Positions 52,809 to 62,839 of a DNA stretch of 64,000 nt are shown piece after piece (the stretch's first letter is position 1; each line of letters begins with the position of its first letter). Source of the DNA: Diplonema japonicum (lineage: Eukaryota > Euglenozoa > Diplonemea > Diplonemida > Diplonemidae). The notes under the pieces are model-generated. The model was not told the DNA's origin and searched no databases. It saw nothing but the letters and a program-made list of their open reading frames with translations. A program made the translations under genes and the position numbers. The stretch spans positions 496,001-560,000 of the forward strand of contig OZ025653.1 in NCBI GenBank assembly GCA_964019335.1. The letters run 5' to 3'.

Positions 52809-54542
52809 TCACGCCATGGAGGGGTAGTTGATCCCACGGAGGGGAAGGAAGGTCTCCTTGATGGACCTGGCCGACACCCACCTGTATTTTTGTGTGTTTT
52901 TTTTTTTCTCTCTCTTCTTTTTGCCCATTGAGACATACCTGGACATGAAGGCGGCGGAACCTGCCTTGTCGTTGGTGCCCGAGGCCCTGGCCCCACCGAA
53001 GGGCTGCTGGGCGACGATGGAACCAGTGGACTTGTCGTTCACGTAGAAGTTCCCAGTGCTGTGCTTCATCTCCTCAGCCACGTTCCTGATCACCTCCCTG
53101 TCCTTCGCGAAGATGGATCCGGTGAGACTGTAGGGGGTTGTCCCGTCGATGAGGGCGGGCATCTCGTCGAACTTCCCATCCTCGAAGGGGTACACGGTCA
53201 GCACGGGCCCGAAGATTTCCTCCCTCATCGACTTTGTGAGGGGGTTCGTGGTCTCGATGATGGTAGGCTTCACGAACCACCCCTCGGAGTCATCACACTC
53301 TCCTCCCACAAGGATCTTGCACTCGGGGTCAACCTTAGCACCGTCGATGTACGACTTCACCTTCCTGAAGGCCTTCTCGTCAATCACGGCTCCCATGAAG
53401 GTCGACAAGTCGGAGTGCACGTTGCCCATGTGCAGCTTCGACACCGCCTCGCACATCTCGTCCCTGAGACCGCCCTCCCACACGCTCTTCGGGATGTACA
53501 GCCTGCTCGTGGCGCTGCACTTCTGCCCCTGGTACTCGAAGGCCCCCCTCACAGTCCCGTTCAGCACCGACTCCATGTCGGCAGAGCTGTGGACAAGGTG
53601 GAAGTTCTTCCCACCACACTCACCCACGAGCCTGGGGTAGCTCTTGTAGGTGCTGATGTTGTTCCCAACATGTGTCCAGATGTTGGAGAAGGTGCGTGTG
53701 GAACCGGTGAAGGCAACGGCGGCAAGGTCGGGGTTGGGGATGATGTAGTCGTTGTAGAGGGAGGGGTCGGAGGGGACGAAGTTGATCACACCAGGGGGAA
53801 GCCCGGCCTCCTCCATGATCTTCATGCAGAGGTAGTTGCTGTGAACAGCCGCGTCACTGCACTTCCACACCACCGTGTTACCCATGAGAGCAGGGGCGGT
53901 GGGGAGATGGATCCCGATCGCGGTGAAGTTGAAGGGGGTGATGGCAAGGCAGAAACCTTCAAGAGGACGGTAGTCGCTGAAGTTCCAGGTCCCCTCACCC
54001 GACACAGGCTGCTGCTGGTACAGCTGCTCAGCGTACTTCACGTCGAACCTTAAGAAGTCGATGGACTCAACAGCAGCATCGATCTCCGCCTGCCACACCG
54101 TCTTCGACTGCCCCAGCATGGTCGAAGCAAGAATGTCGGACCTGTACTTCGTCGCCATCAGGTCTGCCGCCTTCAGCCAGATCGCAGCCCTGTGCTGGAA
54201 GGGCATGTTCTCCCACTCTTTCTTTGCCCCCATCGCCGCCTTGCACGCCTGGTCCAGGGCGTCCTTCGTTCCGTAGGAGAAAGTGCAAAGAGTCTTCTTG
54301 TTCTCGTGAGGGATCTCCCTCGCCACCTTTTCAGAGGTGTGCACCTCCTTCCCGTTGATCACCGCAGGGATGTCCCACTGCTCGGAGCTCATCTTCTTCA
54401 CAGAGGCGATCACATCCTCCCTCTCCTGCGAACCGGGGGCGTAGTCCAGGAGGGGCTCGTTCTTGATCTCGGGCACACGGTACGTCCCGTTCACACCTCC
54501 GTGGAACGCCCTGCGGGTGATCTTGCTGGTGCTGCTCCTCAT
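52809..54542 (-). CDS. P5CDH: Delta-1-pyrroline-5-carboxylate dehydrogenase, copy 1 (558 aa)
   Basis: Mitochondrial enzyme of proline catabolism: oxidises glutamate semialdehyde/P5C to glutamate with NAD+. The start MRSSTSKITRRAF at 54542 is a mitochondrial presequence. Two exons (52939-54542, 52809-52881) flank a 57-nt intron at 52882-52938. The ALDH landmarks are Asn205 in TPFNFT, Glu308 in VGECGGKNF and catalytic Cys342 in GQKCSATSRLY; the C-terminus SIKETFLPLRGINYPSMA is typical of the P5CDH branch. The leader begins after a TAACAG acceptor. Codon use is strongly biased to C/G-ending codons, suggesting high expression. The coding sequence appears identical to copy 2. Confidence 0.95.
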   Translation of the reverse strand: MRSSTSKITRRAFHGGVNGTYRVPEIKNEPLLDYAPGSQEREDVIASVKKMSSEQWDIPAVINGKEVHTSEKVAREIPHENKKTLCTFSYGTKDALDQACKAAMGAKKEWENMPFQHRAAIWLKAADLMATKYRSDILASTMLGQSKTVWQAEIDAAVESIDFLRFDVKYAEQLYQQQPVSGEGTWNFSDYRPLEGFCLAITPFNFTAIGIHLPTAPALMGNTVVWKCSDAAVHSNYLCMKIMEEAGLPPGVINFVPSDPSLYNDYIIPNPDLAAVAFTGSTRTFSNIWTHVGNNISTYKSYPRLVGECGGKNFHLVHSSADMESVLNGTVRGAFEYQGQKCSATSRLYIPKSVWEGGLRDEMCEAVSKLHMGNVHSDLSTFMGAVIDEKAFRKVKSYIDGAKVDPECKILVGGECDDSEGWFVKPTIIETTNPLTKSMREEIFGPVLTVYPFEDGKFDEMPALIDGTTPYSLTGSIFAKDREVIRNVAEEMKHSTGNFYVNDKSTGSIVAQQPFGGARASGTNDKAGSAAFMSRYVSMGKKKREKKKNTQKYRWVSARSIKETFLPLRGINYPSMA

Positions 54543-55444
54543 TGTTTTAAGTATAAGTGCTAATCGGCCTGTTATGGTGTTAAGACAAACATGAAAACAA
54601 AATAACTCAGTTAGACATCCATAACAACGAGTTCCGAGGGGTTAGCAGGCGCAACATACATGCAGAAGGGCAGACAGTGGACACTTATAACATGCTAAGT
54701 CTAGCTTGCATTTTTCCTGCTTCGGAACCGCTGGAACAATAATAAAGAGGGTGTTACTCTGACCCTGCAGGGTGGCTTACGCTGAGTAAACAAAACATTA
54801 AAAAAAAGGGAGGGGGGATCGATAAGTAAGAAATAAGCAAAGTTATTCCCTGCTATTGCTGTTTTGCGTGTTACAAACCCGATAAAAGAGATTATTTTTG
54901 CAAGCGCTGTCCAGCATTTCTTTTTGATAATTATAGTGTTTCTGTTCACTGAGGGGAAAAAAGAAAAAAAAGGGGGGGACCAAGGCAACCATGGGTTTTC
55001 CTCGAATGGGAGGGGAAAGGGGGGAGGGTAATTACGTCAGCGCGTTATATTTTTCTTTTCTCTCTCTCTCGCCTGATATCGGCAAATCTTCATTCACACC
55101 ACCCCAAAAAAAAAAACGTTTTTTTTTTTTTTTTTTTTTTTTTTTATTGCAACTTCTTAAATTCTTCTGGTGAAAGGGAGGCACATCATATAGTGTCCCC
55201 ACTATCCAGATAGATAAAGCCAGTCAAAAAGTAAAAATAATCTGTTGTTTAAGGTAGGCGTATGGGCTATATTCTTCGTCGCCACTTCTCGGTTGCCGCC
55301 ACCAAATAAAAAACACAAAAACCAAAAAAGCACCCAAAACAAAAAAAAAAACCAGATCACTAATAAAGGTGCTCAGACCTGTTGAAACGTTTTCTTTTCT
55401 TTTTATTTCTTCGTTTTCGTGTTTATTCCTCGTTCTGCGAGTTC
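54543..55444. other. Spacer between the two P5CDH copies
   Basis: No gene is supported. It is less homopolymeric than other spacers, apart from runs near 54962 and 55122-55145. It shares nothing recognisable with the flanks of the other P5CDH copy, so the duplicated block does not extend here. Confidence 0.6.
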
Positions 55445-58400
55445 TCACGCCATGGAGGGGTAGTTGATCCCACGGAGGGGAAGGAAGGTCTCCTTGATGG
55501 ACCTGGCCGACACCCACCTGTATTTTTGTGTCGCTCCATATTCGCTAAGTGACCCGCCCTATGTCCCAAAGGGGTTATAGGGGGGCTATAGGGGAAAAAA
55601 TGTCAAAAATGCCCAAAGGCTCATTGAATTTTTTTTTTCAAAAAATCCATATGTCGAACATGAAAGAACGGCGAGTTCCAAGGAAGTTCCAAAAAAGATT
55701 TTCCAAAAAAAAAATATTGGGGGCCAACCAAAATGACCTTGGAAGTCGCCATTTTGGGTTTTGGCCATTTTTGCCAAACTTTTGCAACTGGGCACTTTTC
55801 CTTTGAATAACATGGTTAACAGGGTTCGATCCCAGAAGCCAGCATCTTCCTGACCAGTAGTTCAGCCGAAAATATTTTCGAAGGCGTAGTAGTCTAGTTG
55901 GGGGGGCTTTGCCCTGTACCTAGGCGAAGCGGGTTCAAACCCCACTCCAGCGGATTTTTTTAGCCTGAACCGGTATTTCCGCGAAAGCTTTTCGTAAGCT
56001 TGTGGGAGTCTAGTTGAGAAAAGTGCAGTTTTGAGGGAAGGACAGCTTCTTAACATTGTAAGATTGTTAGTTGTTAGTCAGTAAGCATAACAGTCCTGTC
56101 CTCTGTTCTTTCGGCCGTAATCACCAATACAAACGGGTGGAGATGACGAGAAGGTCAAAGAGGGTTCCGTAGGGGAGTTTATAGTTGAAGAGACAGATGC
56201 GCGTCTACGCCGTCCACCACAGGGCAACGTACAGTCCAAATGGCATAGTCATTTGAAAGTGACGTTGCCTTTGGGGCAGAAGTTATTTCTGCTTGGAAGG
56301 AACAGTAACAGCAGTAGCAGCAGCAAAGACAGTAGCGACAACAGAAAGTAAAGAAGAAGACATCCTCCCCCCCCTTCCTCCTCCTCCCTTCCTGCTGTTC
56401 TACTTCGGGTGGATCAAGCGTCTGAAGAAACAACAGATTTTTCTGATGACCCCTACTCTTCAGTGTACTAGTTTCTTTTCATCATTATTCTGTGTTGGTC
56501 ACCGATCACACCAACACCGGCTGAGGAAGACGCAGTACTACCTGCTGGAAATGGTGGCAAAACGAGACCGGCTTCTCCAGGACAAGAGAATGCTAGAAAC
56601 GTACACGACGCACCCCTGGGAACAGATAACGGAAGGAAACGCTCATGCACACCACCTGAGTGGTAGGAGCTGAAGAAGCACGTGAGCGGGAGCCTGATGA
56701 TGAAGCACGGAGAAGACATGCTCAGGAATCTGAAGTAGTACGACGGACCGAGGAAGACGAGTCACCACAATGGAACTCGTACTAGACTTCGAGAACAGGG
56801 AAAGGGGTAGATAAGTAGAGATAAGTAGACAAGGACGTTCCAGAACAGGAACCTCCTTTATCTCATCTCTTATTCGAAGCACGTCGTGAGTGTGTATTGC
56901 GGAGGATATCTGGTGTGGAAAGAAGGGACCTACTCCACTCACTATGCCGGATGCCTGAGTAAAGATGGGGGGTCAGAGTTTTGAATTCCTGTGTGGTAGA
57001 GTGGTTACCGTGCTCACCTGTCAGGCCCCCTTGTTCCAGGACGGGTTCGAATCCCGACGCAGTGGTTTTTTCATCAGGGTTCGAACCCCACTTGTGCTGT
57101 GTTTTTTCCACCGGAGCTGCTTCATAGTAAGGCAAATCACCAAAAAAAATTTTATTACAAAAAAAAATTCCATATGTCGAACATTGGGCCCCGTACGCAA
57201 ATAAATCCATTCCAGCCCTAGAAAAAGCAATTAGAAATTTTTTTAGCTCTTCAAAATGCGGTTTCTGGTGGGTCACTTAGCGAATATAGAGCGTGTGTTT
57301 TTTTTTTTCTCTCTCTCTTCTTTTTGCCCATTGAGACATACCTGGACATGAAGGCGGCGGAACCTGCCTTGTCGTTGGTGCCCGAGGCCCTGGCCCCACC
57401 GAAGGGCTGCTGGGCGACGATGGAACCAGTGGACTTGTCGTTCACGTAGAAGTTCCCAGTGCTGTGCTTCATCTCCTCAGCCACGTTCCTGATCACCTCC
57501 CTGTCCTTCGCGAAGATGGATCCGGTGAGACTGTAGGGGGTTGTCCCGTCGATGAGGGCGGGCATCTCGTCGAACTTCCCATCCTCGAAGGGGTACACGG
57601 TCAGCACGGGCCCGAAGATTTCCTCCCTCATCGACTTTGTGAGGGGGTTCGTGGTCTCGATGATGGTAGGCTTCACGAACCACCCCTCGGAGTCATCACA
57701 CTCTCCTCCCACAAGGATCTTGCACTCGGGGTCAACCTTAGCACCGTCGATGTACGACTTCACCTTCCTGAAGGCCTTCTCGTCAATCACGGCTCCCATG
57801 AAGGTCGACAAGTCGGAGTGCACGTTGCCCATGTGCAGCTTCGACACCGCCTCGCACATCTCGTCCCTGAGACCGCCCTCCCACACGCTCTTCGGGATGT
57901 ACAGCCTGCTCGTGGCGCTGCACTTCTGCCCCTGGTACTCGAAGGCCCCCCTCACAGTCCCGTTCAGCACCGACTCCATGTCGGCAGAGCTGTGGACAAG
58001 GTGGAAGTTCTTCCCACCACACTCACCCACGAGCCTGGGGTAGCTCTTGTAGGTGCTGATGTTGTTCCCAACATGTGTCCAGATGTTGGAGAAGGTGCGT
58101 GTGGAACCGGTGAAGGCAACGGCGGCAAGGTCGGGGTTGGGGATGATGTAGTCGTTGTAGAGGGAGGGGTCGGAGGGGACGAAGTTGATCACACCAGGGG
58201 GAAGCCCGGCCTCCTCCATGATCTTCATGCAGAGGTAGTTGCTGTGAACAGCCGCGTCACTGCACTTCCACACCACCGTGTTACCCATGAGAGCAGGGGC
58301 GGTGGGGAGATGGATCCCGATCGCGGTGAAGTTGAAGGGGGTGATGGCAAGGCAGAAACCTTCAAGAGGACGGTAGTCGCTGAAGTTCCAGGTCCCCTCA

Positions 58401-58945
58401 CCCGACACAGGCTGCTGCTGGTACAGCTGCTCAGCGTACTTCACGTCGAACCTTAAGAAGTCGATGGACTCAACAGCAGCATCGATCTCCGCCTGCCACA
58501 CCGTCTTCGACTGCCCCAGCATGGTCGAAGCAAGAATGTCGGACCTGTACTTCGTCGCCATCAGGTCTGCCGCCTTCAGCCAGATCGCAGCCCTGTGCTG
58601 GAAGGGCATGTTCTCCCACTCTTTCTTTGCCCCCATCGCCGCCTTGCACGCCTGGTCCAGGGCGTCCTTCGTTCCGTAGGAGAAAGTGCAAAGAGTCTTC
58701 TTGTTCTCGTGAGGGATCTCCCTCGCCACCTTTTCAGAGGTGTGCACCTCCTTCCCGTTGATCACCGCAGGGATGTCCCACTGCTCGGAGCTCATCTTCT
58801 TCACAGAGGCGATCACATCCTCCCTCTCCTGCGAACCGGGGGCGTAGTCCAGGAGGGGCTCGTTCTTGATCTCGGGCACACGGTACGTCCCGTTCACACC
58901 TCCGTGGAACGCCCTGCGGGTGATCTTGCTGGTGCTGCTCCTCAT
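55445..58945 (-). CDS. P5CDH: Delta-1-pyrroline-5-carboxylate dehydrogenase, copy 2, intron invaded by a transposon
   Basis: Encodes the same 558-aa protein as copy 1 from exons 57342-58945 and 55445-55517. The single intron occupies the same site but is 1824 nt long because a mobile element sits in it. Intron edges are the same as in copy 1 (GTATGT donor, TACAG acceptor) apart from a (CT) unit and T-run length. The leader starts after a CACACAG acceptor and differs from copy 1 immediately upstream of the ATG. The gene should still be functional if the enlarged intron is spliced. If it is not, translation would run into intron sequence after SRYVSMGKK and lose the last 24 residues. Confidence 0.93.
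55883..55961 (+). repeat. tRNA-like Pol III module 1 inside the element
   Basis: A perfect A-box match (TAGTCTAGTTGG, 55890-55901) and B-box match (GGTTCAAACCC, 55932-55942), followed by a run of seven T at 55955-55961. The acceptor-stem arms do not pair, so it is not a functional tRNA. It looks like a SINE head or degenerate tRNA. A further B-box-like GGTTCGATCCC lies at 55823-55833. Confidence 0.6.
56812..56862 (-). repeat. Dispersed repeat R2, copy 2
   Basis: The reverse complement of this stretch (GAGATAAAGGAGGTTCCTGT and flanks) matches 45341-45394 in the kinesin downstream spacer. Confidence 0.5.
56987..57071 (+). repeat. tRNA-like Pol III module 2 inside the element
   Basis: A-box TGGTAGAGTGGT at 56994-57005 (one mismatch to consensus), an ACCTGTCAGG stretch where an anticodon loop would be, B-box GGTTCGAATCC at 57044-57054, then six T at 57066-57071. 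The T-arm pairs (CGGG/CCCG) but the acceptor arms do not. A second B-box (GGTTCGAACCC) follows at 57078-57088. It resembles a tRNA-Asp-like SINE head. Confidence 0.6.
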
Positions 58946-59053
58946 TTTAGTGTTTTTTGCAACAAATACTAATAGCCTGTGTGTGCGTTATATTTGCTTC
59001 GGCGTCACACACGCATCAAGTGAATACAAAGATACACATTACAGACTGTACAT

Positions 59054-62000
59054 CTATGTTTTCCACGAGATTGGTCTGAAGGCCTGTTCGTGGCCCTGAC
59101 TCAATCTAGCAAGGGGATCTGTGTGTACAGCGGAGGCAGCAAGAAGGCCGTCCCGTGTGCCAGACACACCGAGAAGCCTTTCGTAAGCCTGGGCTGAAAT
59201 TGGGGGTCCGGACGAATTCGGATTTGTTTTTGATTTGGATTTCAAAGCGCTTCTCAGGACTGGCGAGGGGCTGGCTGTCGTCACGGAGCATCCAGGGGGC
59301 CGCGGGGGTGTACGTTGAGGTGAAGGAAGAGTCTTCCTCTCAAGCATTTCGTCAGCAAGCTTGGCGCTCTCCCTTGCAACGCTGCTTGCCTGCGAGATGA
59401 TAAATCACGTAATTAGTGCTACATACCCTGATGGCTCTGTCTTTGGACACCTGTGCCAGCATGCTTTTGTGGTGCCGCTGCCTTTCTGCAAGGATCGCTT
59501 CTTCCGCGTTTTTGATGAGCCGTCTGTTGTCACTGTCACGCTTCTTCTGCTCAGCAACCATGCGCTTCTCGTGCTGCAGTGCCACGCTTACCGTTGCGTC
59601 CCTTAAAAGGTTCTGACGCACAAGCTCAGAGGCTGCTTTGCGCTGGTTGGCATTAAGGTTGTTCTTTCTTCGTTGCAACTCAAGTGCATCAAGTGCTTCC
59701 TCCTTCCTGCTGTGCTGGGTGACACGATGCTTAACGATACCCATCGTTTGTGCCCAGAATTCCTTTTCTGTGTGGTGCCACTCCGACACACGAAGCGCGC
59801 CCTGCATCGCATCCTCACGCTGCTGCTCCCTGTTGCGTGTTGATGTGGACGAAAAGAAACATACTGTAGCTCCTTGCGTTGCCTCGCATTCTGCAACTTT
59901 GAATCCACCATGCCCGTCTTCCTCAGCGTGTGCACCCTCTGCACTTCTACGATGCCACGCCTCCGCCTTTCTTCGTTCTGCTGAAACTTTTTCAAAATGT
60001 TCTCTTGTTCAGCTTCCTTTATCTCCATCGAGCGTGTTTGATTCTTTGCTAGCCGCTCGCGCTTCCTCTCTAGCTCTCTCTGCTTTCCCTCCTCTTGTGC
60101 TATCCTCTCCATACCCTTCTGTCTTTCGAGCTCTGCGCGCTCATCCATAGCAGCTTTGATAAGCTGTACTTCTTCCTGAGTTCTTCCTAAAACTAGAGCT
60201 TCCTCTGCTGCGGCTCTTGAGGCTGCTGCTGTGGTGCACTCTTGTGTTGTCATGGAGGGCTTGTGGTAGAGCTCGCTCATGGCATCTTGCAGGGCTTTGA
60301 GCTGCTTGCGTTGCTGCCGCACAGCAAGCTCTTCGGCCTCGAGCCTCTCAAGCCGCTCACGTTTTGCTTGCTCTCTGAGCCCAGCTTCTTTTTTGCTGCG
60401 CATCTCGGCTTCCTGAAGACCACTTGTCCACATGTCGTTGTGCAGTCCCCTCCACTGCGTCACCACACCCAGCTCGATCGTGTCCCGTGCCTCACGTTCA
60501 CGATCTGAAACTACATTACGTGACTTGTCGTGTGTCTTGACTAGCGCAGACCGCATCTGCAACCGCTTCGCGATGCTTTTCAGAACTTCTTCGTTCGCTC
60601 GCAGAGATGCTGCAGCACGCTCGAAGTCACTTAGCTTGTACCTCGCGAAGCGGTGCAGCACGCCTATGTGCTTCCGCAGCGCTTCGCTGCGCAGTGATTC
60701 CAACCTGTGCTGCGTGTGGGACTTCAAAAAAACCTTTGTTTTCCCTAACTGCGCCTCTTCCTCCGAAAAGCCTACGTGCGTGAGGACAGATCTACAGGTG
60801 GACTCAACATCACCTGTGATGTGCTGCAGCAGGCATTTGAACCTTGCTGAGAAGGCCTCCTTCGCGATACGGACCGGGTACCCCGCCTTGCGGATAGCGA
60901 CTGTCTCCAACACGCCAGAGGACTTCAGCTGCGACATTACCATGTTACCATCGAAGAGGCCGGAGCGCTTCTCGGAGTTGGGCTTGATGCACCTGATCCA
61001 AGAGGGGGACGTGGTACGGATGAGCTGCATGAGGTCGTCCAGTTGCGAGGTAAACGCAGAGACGACGGACTTGGGCTTCTGCGTCGGTGTGGGGAGCAGG
61101 CCCGCGATGAGCTTATCCTTCGAATGCTGCATGAGGACAACAAGGTCTTCTTTCAAGGTGTCTAAGTTCTTGGAGCCCCAGTTGAGGACTGTGTAGGGGA
61201 CTTCTGCTGCGTAGTGGTTCACGCGGAAAAGTGCTCGGTCGAGTTGCTTGCGGTAGAAGGAACGGTGCGACTCAAAGGCATCGGTGACCTTTGCTAGTAG
61301 AGACTCGTCATCTGCAGGGTTGATCTGCGACTGGTCGTCTAGTAGTGCAAGAATGCCACCTCTGCCCGAGATCAACTCTACAGTGTCCGTGTTGTCGTGA
61401 AAGGTGACGTACTGCGAGTCGATGCCTTCCGTCTGACACTCCGCCATGTCCGCCTTGAAGATGTGCTCGTTGTAGTGGTTCTGCAGCATTTCATTCGTCA
61501 GGTTGATGCACAACTGTTCAAGGTCGTTTTCCTTGAACTTCTCGAACCCGAAGATGTCCAGGAGCCCTATCCACGTCGCACACGCATGCTCGCCGTTCAT
61601 CGTTTTGTTGATCGAACTTATGAGCCACTCGAAGAGTCTCTTGTACAGACCTTTGCACAACGAGTCGCGCGTGGCAGTTGCCTGTGCAGCAGTTAGGTTC
61701 TTCTTCACCATTGAACCACGGAGTTTGAAGATCTTGGTGGTGAGCTGGTCCTCGAGGTCGTTGGAAGAGACACCCCATGCACATGCTGCTTGTTTCAGGT
61801 ATTTCCCTGTCTCCGGCATGACGGCGGCGCACCCTTCCTTCTCGAAGAAAACAACGCGTGTTGCGTGCAGAATGCCAGCGATGACCGCCCAGATGGACCA
61901 CTGCTGCGCCTCGGTCATGCCAATGGTGCGCAGTGCGTGGTTGGTTTCCGCAAAGGAAGCAGCGTCATCAACATGGGGTATGGTGATGGCAGATTTCTCG

Positions 62001-62839
62001 AGAATGGGGTATCTTTCGGGGCTTTCAAGCGAAAACAGTTTGCAAGCCTCGCTGCTGGAGAGCAGTTGATAATAACAGTGGAAAAGCCGTTCCTGAAGCC
62101 CGCAGGATATGACACGGGACTGTTCGAGGAGGTAGCTGGTAGTGAGCGCACCGCAGATCTGACCGGACGCATCGAACTGTACTTGAAGGAATTTCCCGAA
62201 GCGGGACGAATTGTCATTCCGAACAGTCTTAGCGTTCCCGAACGTCTCGAGCACAGGGGAGGTAGCGGTGATGCGAGTATGCAGTGTGCGTGAAAGATCG
62301 GACCCCGAGGTACGGGAGCAGCTCAGCTCACCAAGAAACCGCAGGACCAACTTCACAGCTTCTGTTTTCCCTGCACCAGAATCACCGGAAACAAGAACAG
62401 TCTGACTCTGCTGGGTGTCCATCATGCTCTGGTACACATCACGTCCTGTGCGCCACACGTGGGGTAGAACATCGCTATCTGCAAGGCAGTACTTCGGCAT
62501 CTGATCAGAAGAGTACCAAGGAATGTTGAACGTGAAAGGGTTTATAGATAATGATATCCTGCCTATATCAGTGTAGGTGACATTCTTAGTGAATCGCCTC
62601 TTTACTGCTTGTAGCAAGTGGCCTTCGTGTAGTTCTGTCAGGTCTAGTAAGTCGTGTGGCTCCTCTTCACACAGTGATACATTCATTACTGCGTGAACGA
62701 GCTCCAGCCTCGTTGTTACCTCCTCACCCTCATCTTCACATGGTTGCACGGCCACTTCATTTCCATCCACGCGAAGGATGCTCCCATAAGACCAGCTTGC
62801 CTTTGGAGACACGTATAGAACTAGCTGCCCACTCTTCAT
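59054..62839 (-). CDS. Myosin heavy chain, unassigned class (1237 aa)
   Basis: Actin-based motor. The ATG at 62839 (MKSGQLVLYVSPKASW) follows a CCCTTCAG acceptor by about 26 nt; a closer ATG is out of frame. Introns of 35 nt (59830-59864) and 37 nt (59390-59426) give 3714 nt in frame. The motor has an SH3-like start, P-loop GDSGAGKTE at 152-160 (Asp in place of the usual Glu), switch I NDNSSRFGKF, switch II DIFGFEKF and RCIKPNSEKR near the actin site. No convincing IQ motif is visible after the converter. A long charged coiled coil follows, then a Pro/Ser-rich end. Kinetoplastid-type class XIII/XXI or an orphan class are possible. Confidence 0.9.

Larger units (their letters stand above)
55532..57293. 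mobile_element. 1.76-kb TIR element inserted in the P5CDH copy 2 intron
   Basis: Bounded by 24-bp terminal inverted repeats (55532-55555 and 57270-57293), matching at 23 of 24 positions and starting CGCTCYATATTCGCTAAGTG. Comparison with the empty intron of copy 1 defines the insertion and suggests a 3-bp duplication, TGT. The interior has no open frame resembling a transposase, so the element is non-autonomous. It carries two tRNA-like A-box/B-box modules, a 15-nt direct repeat (CCATATGTCGAACAT at about 55649 and 57171) and one copy of repeat R2. Superfamily is unassigned; 3-bp duplications occur in CACTA and Harbinger elements but the terminus does not fit either clearly. Confidence 0.85.

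Noticed and set aside
53061-54053. 330-codon open frame on the plus strand opposite P5CDH copy 1 (and the same at 57464-58456)
   Set aside because: It exists because the sense strand uses almost only C- or G-ending codons. It has no start context, no recognisable domain, and lies wholly antisense to a conserved enzyme.
54701-54988. 95-codon minus-strand frame between the P5CDH copies
   Set aside because: No domain, poor composition, no acceptor context, and it is interrupted by homopolymers typical of spacers.
55883-57071. Two functional tRNA genes
   Set aside because: A- and B-boxes are good but the acceptor stems do not pair and the anticodon arms are imperfect, so they are kept only as tRNA-like modules.
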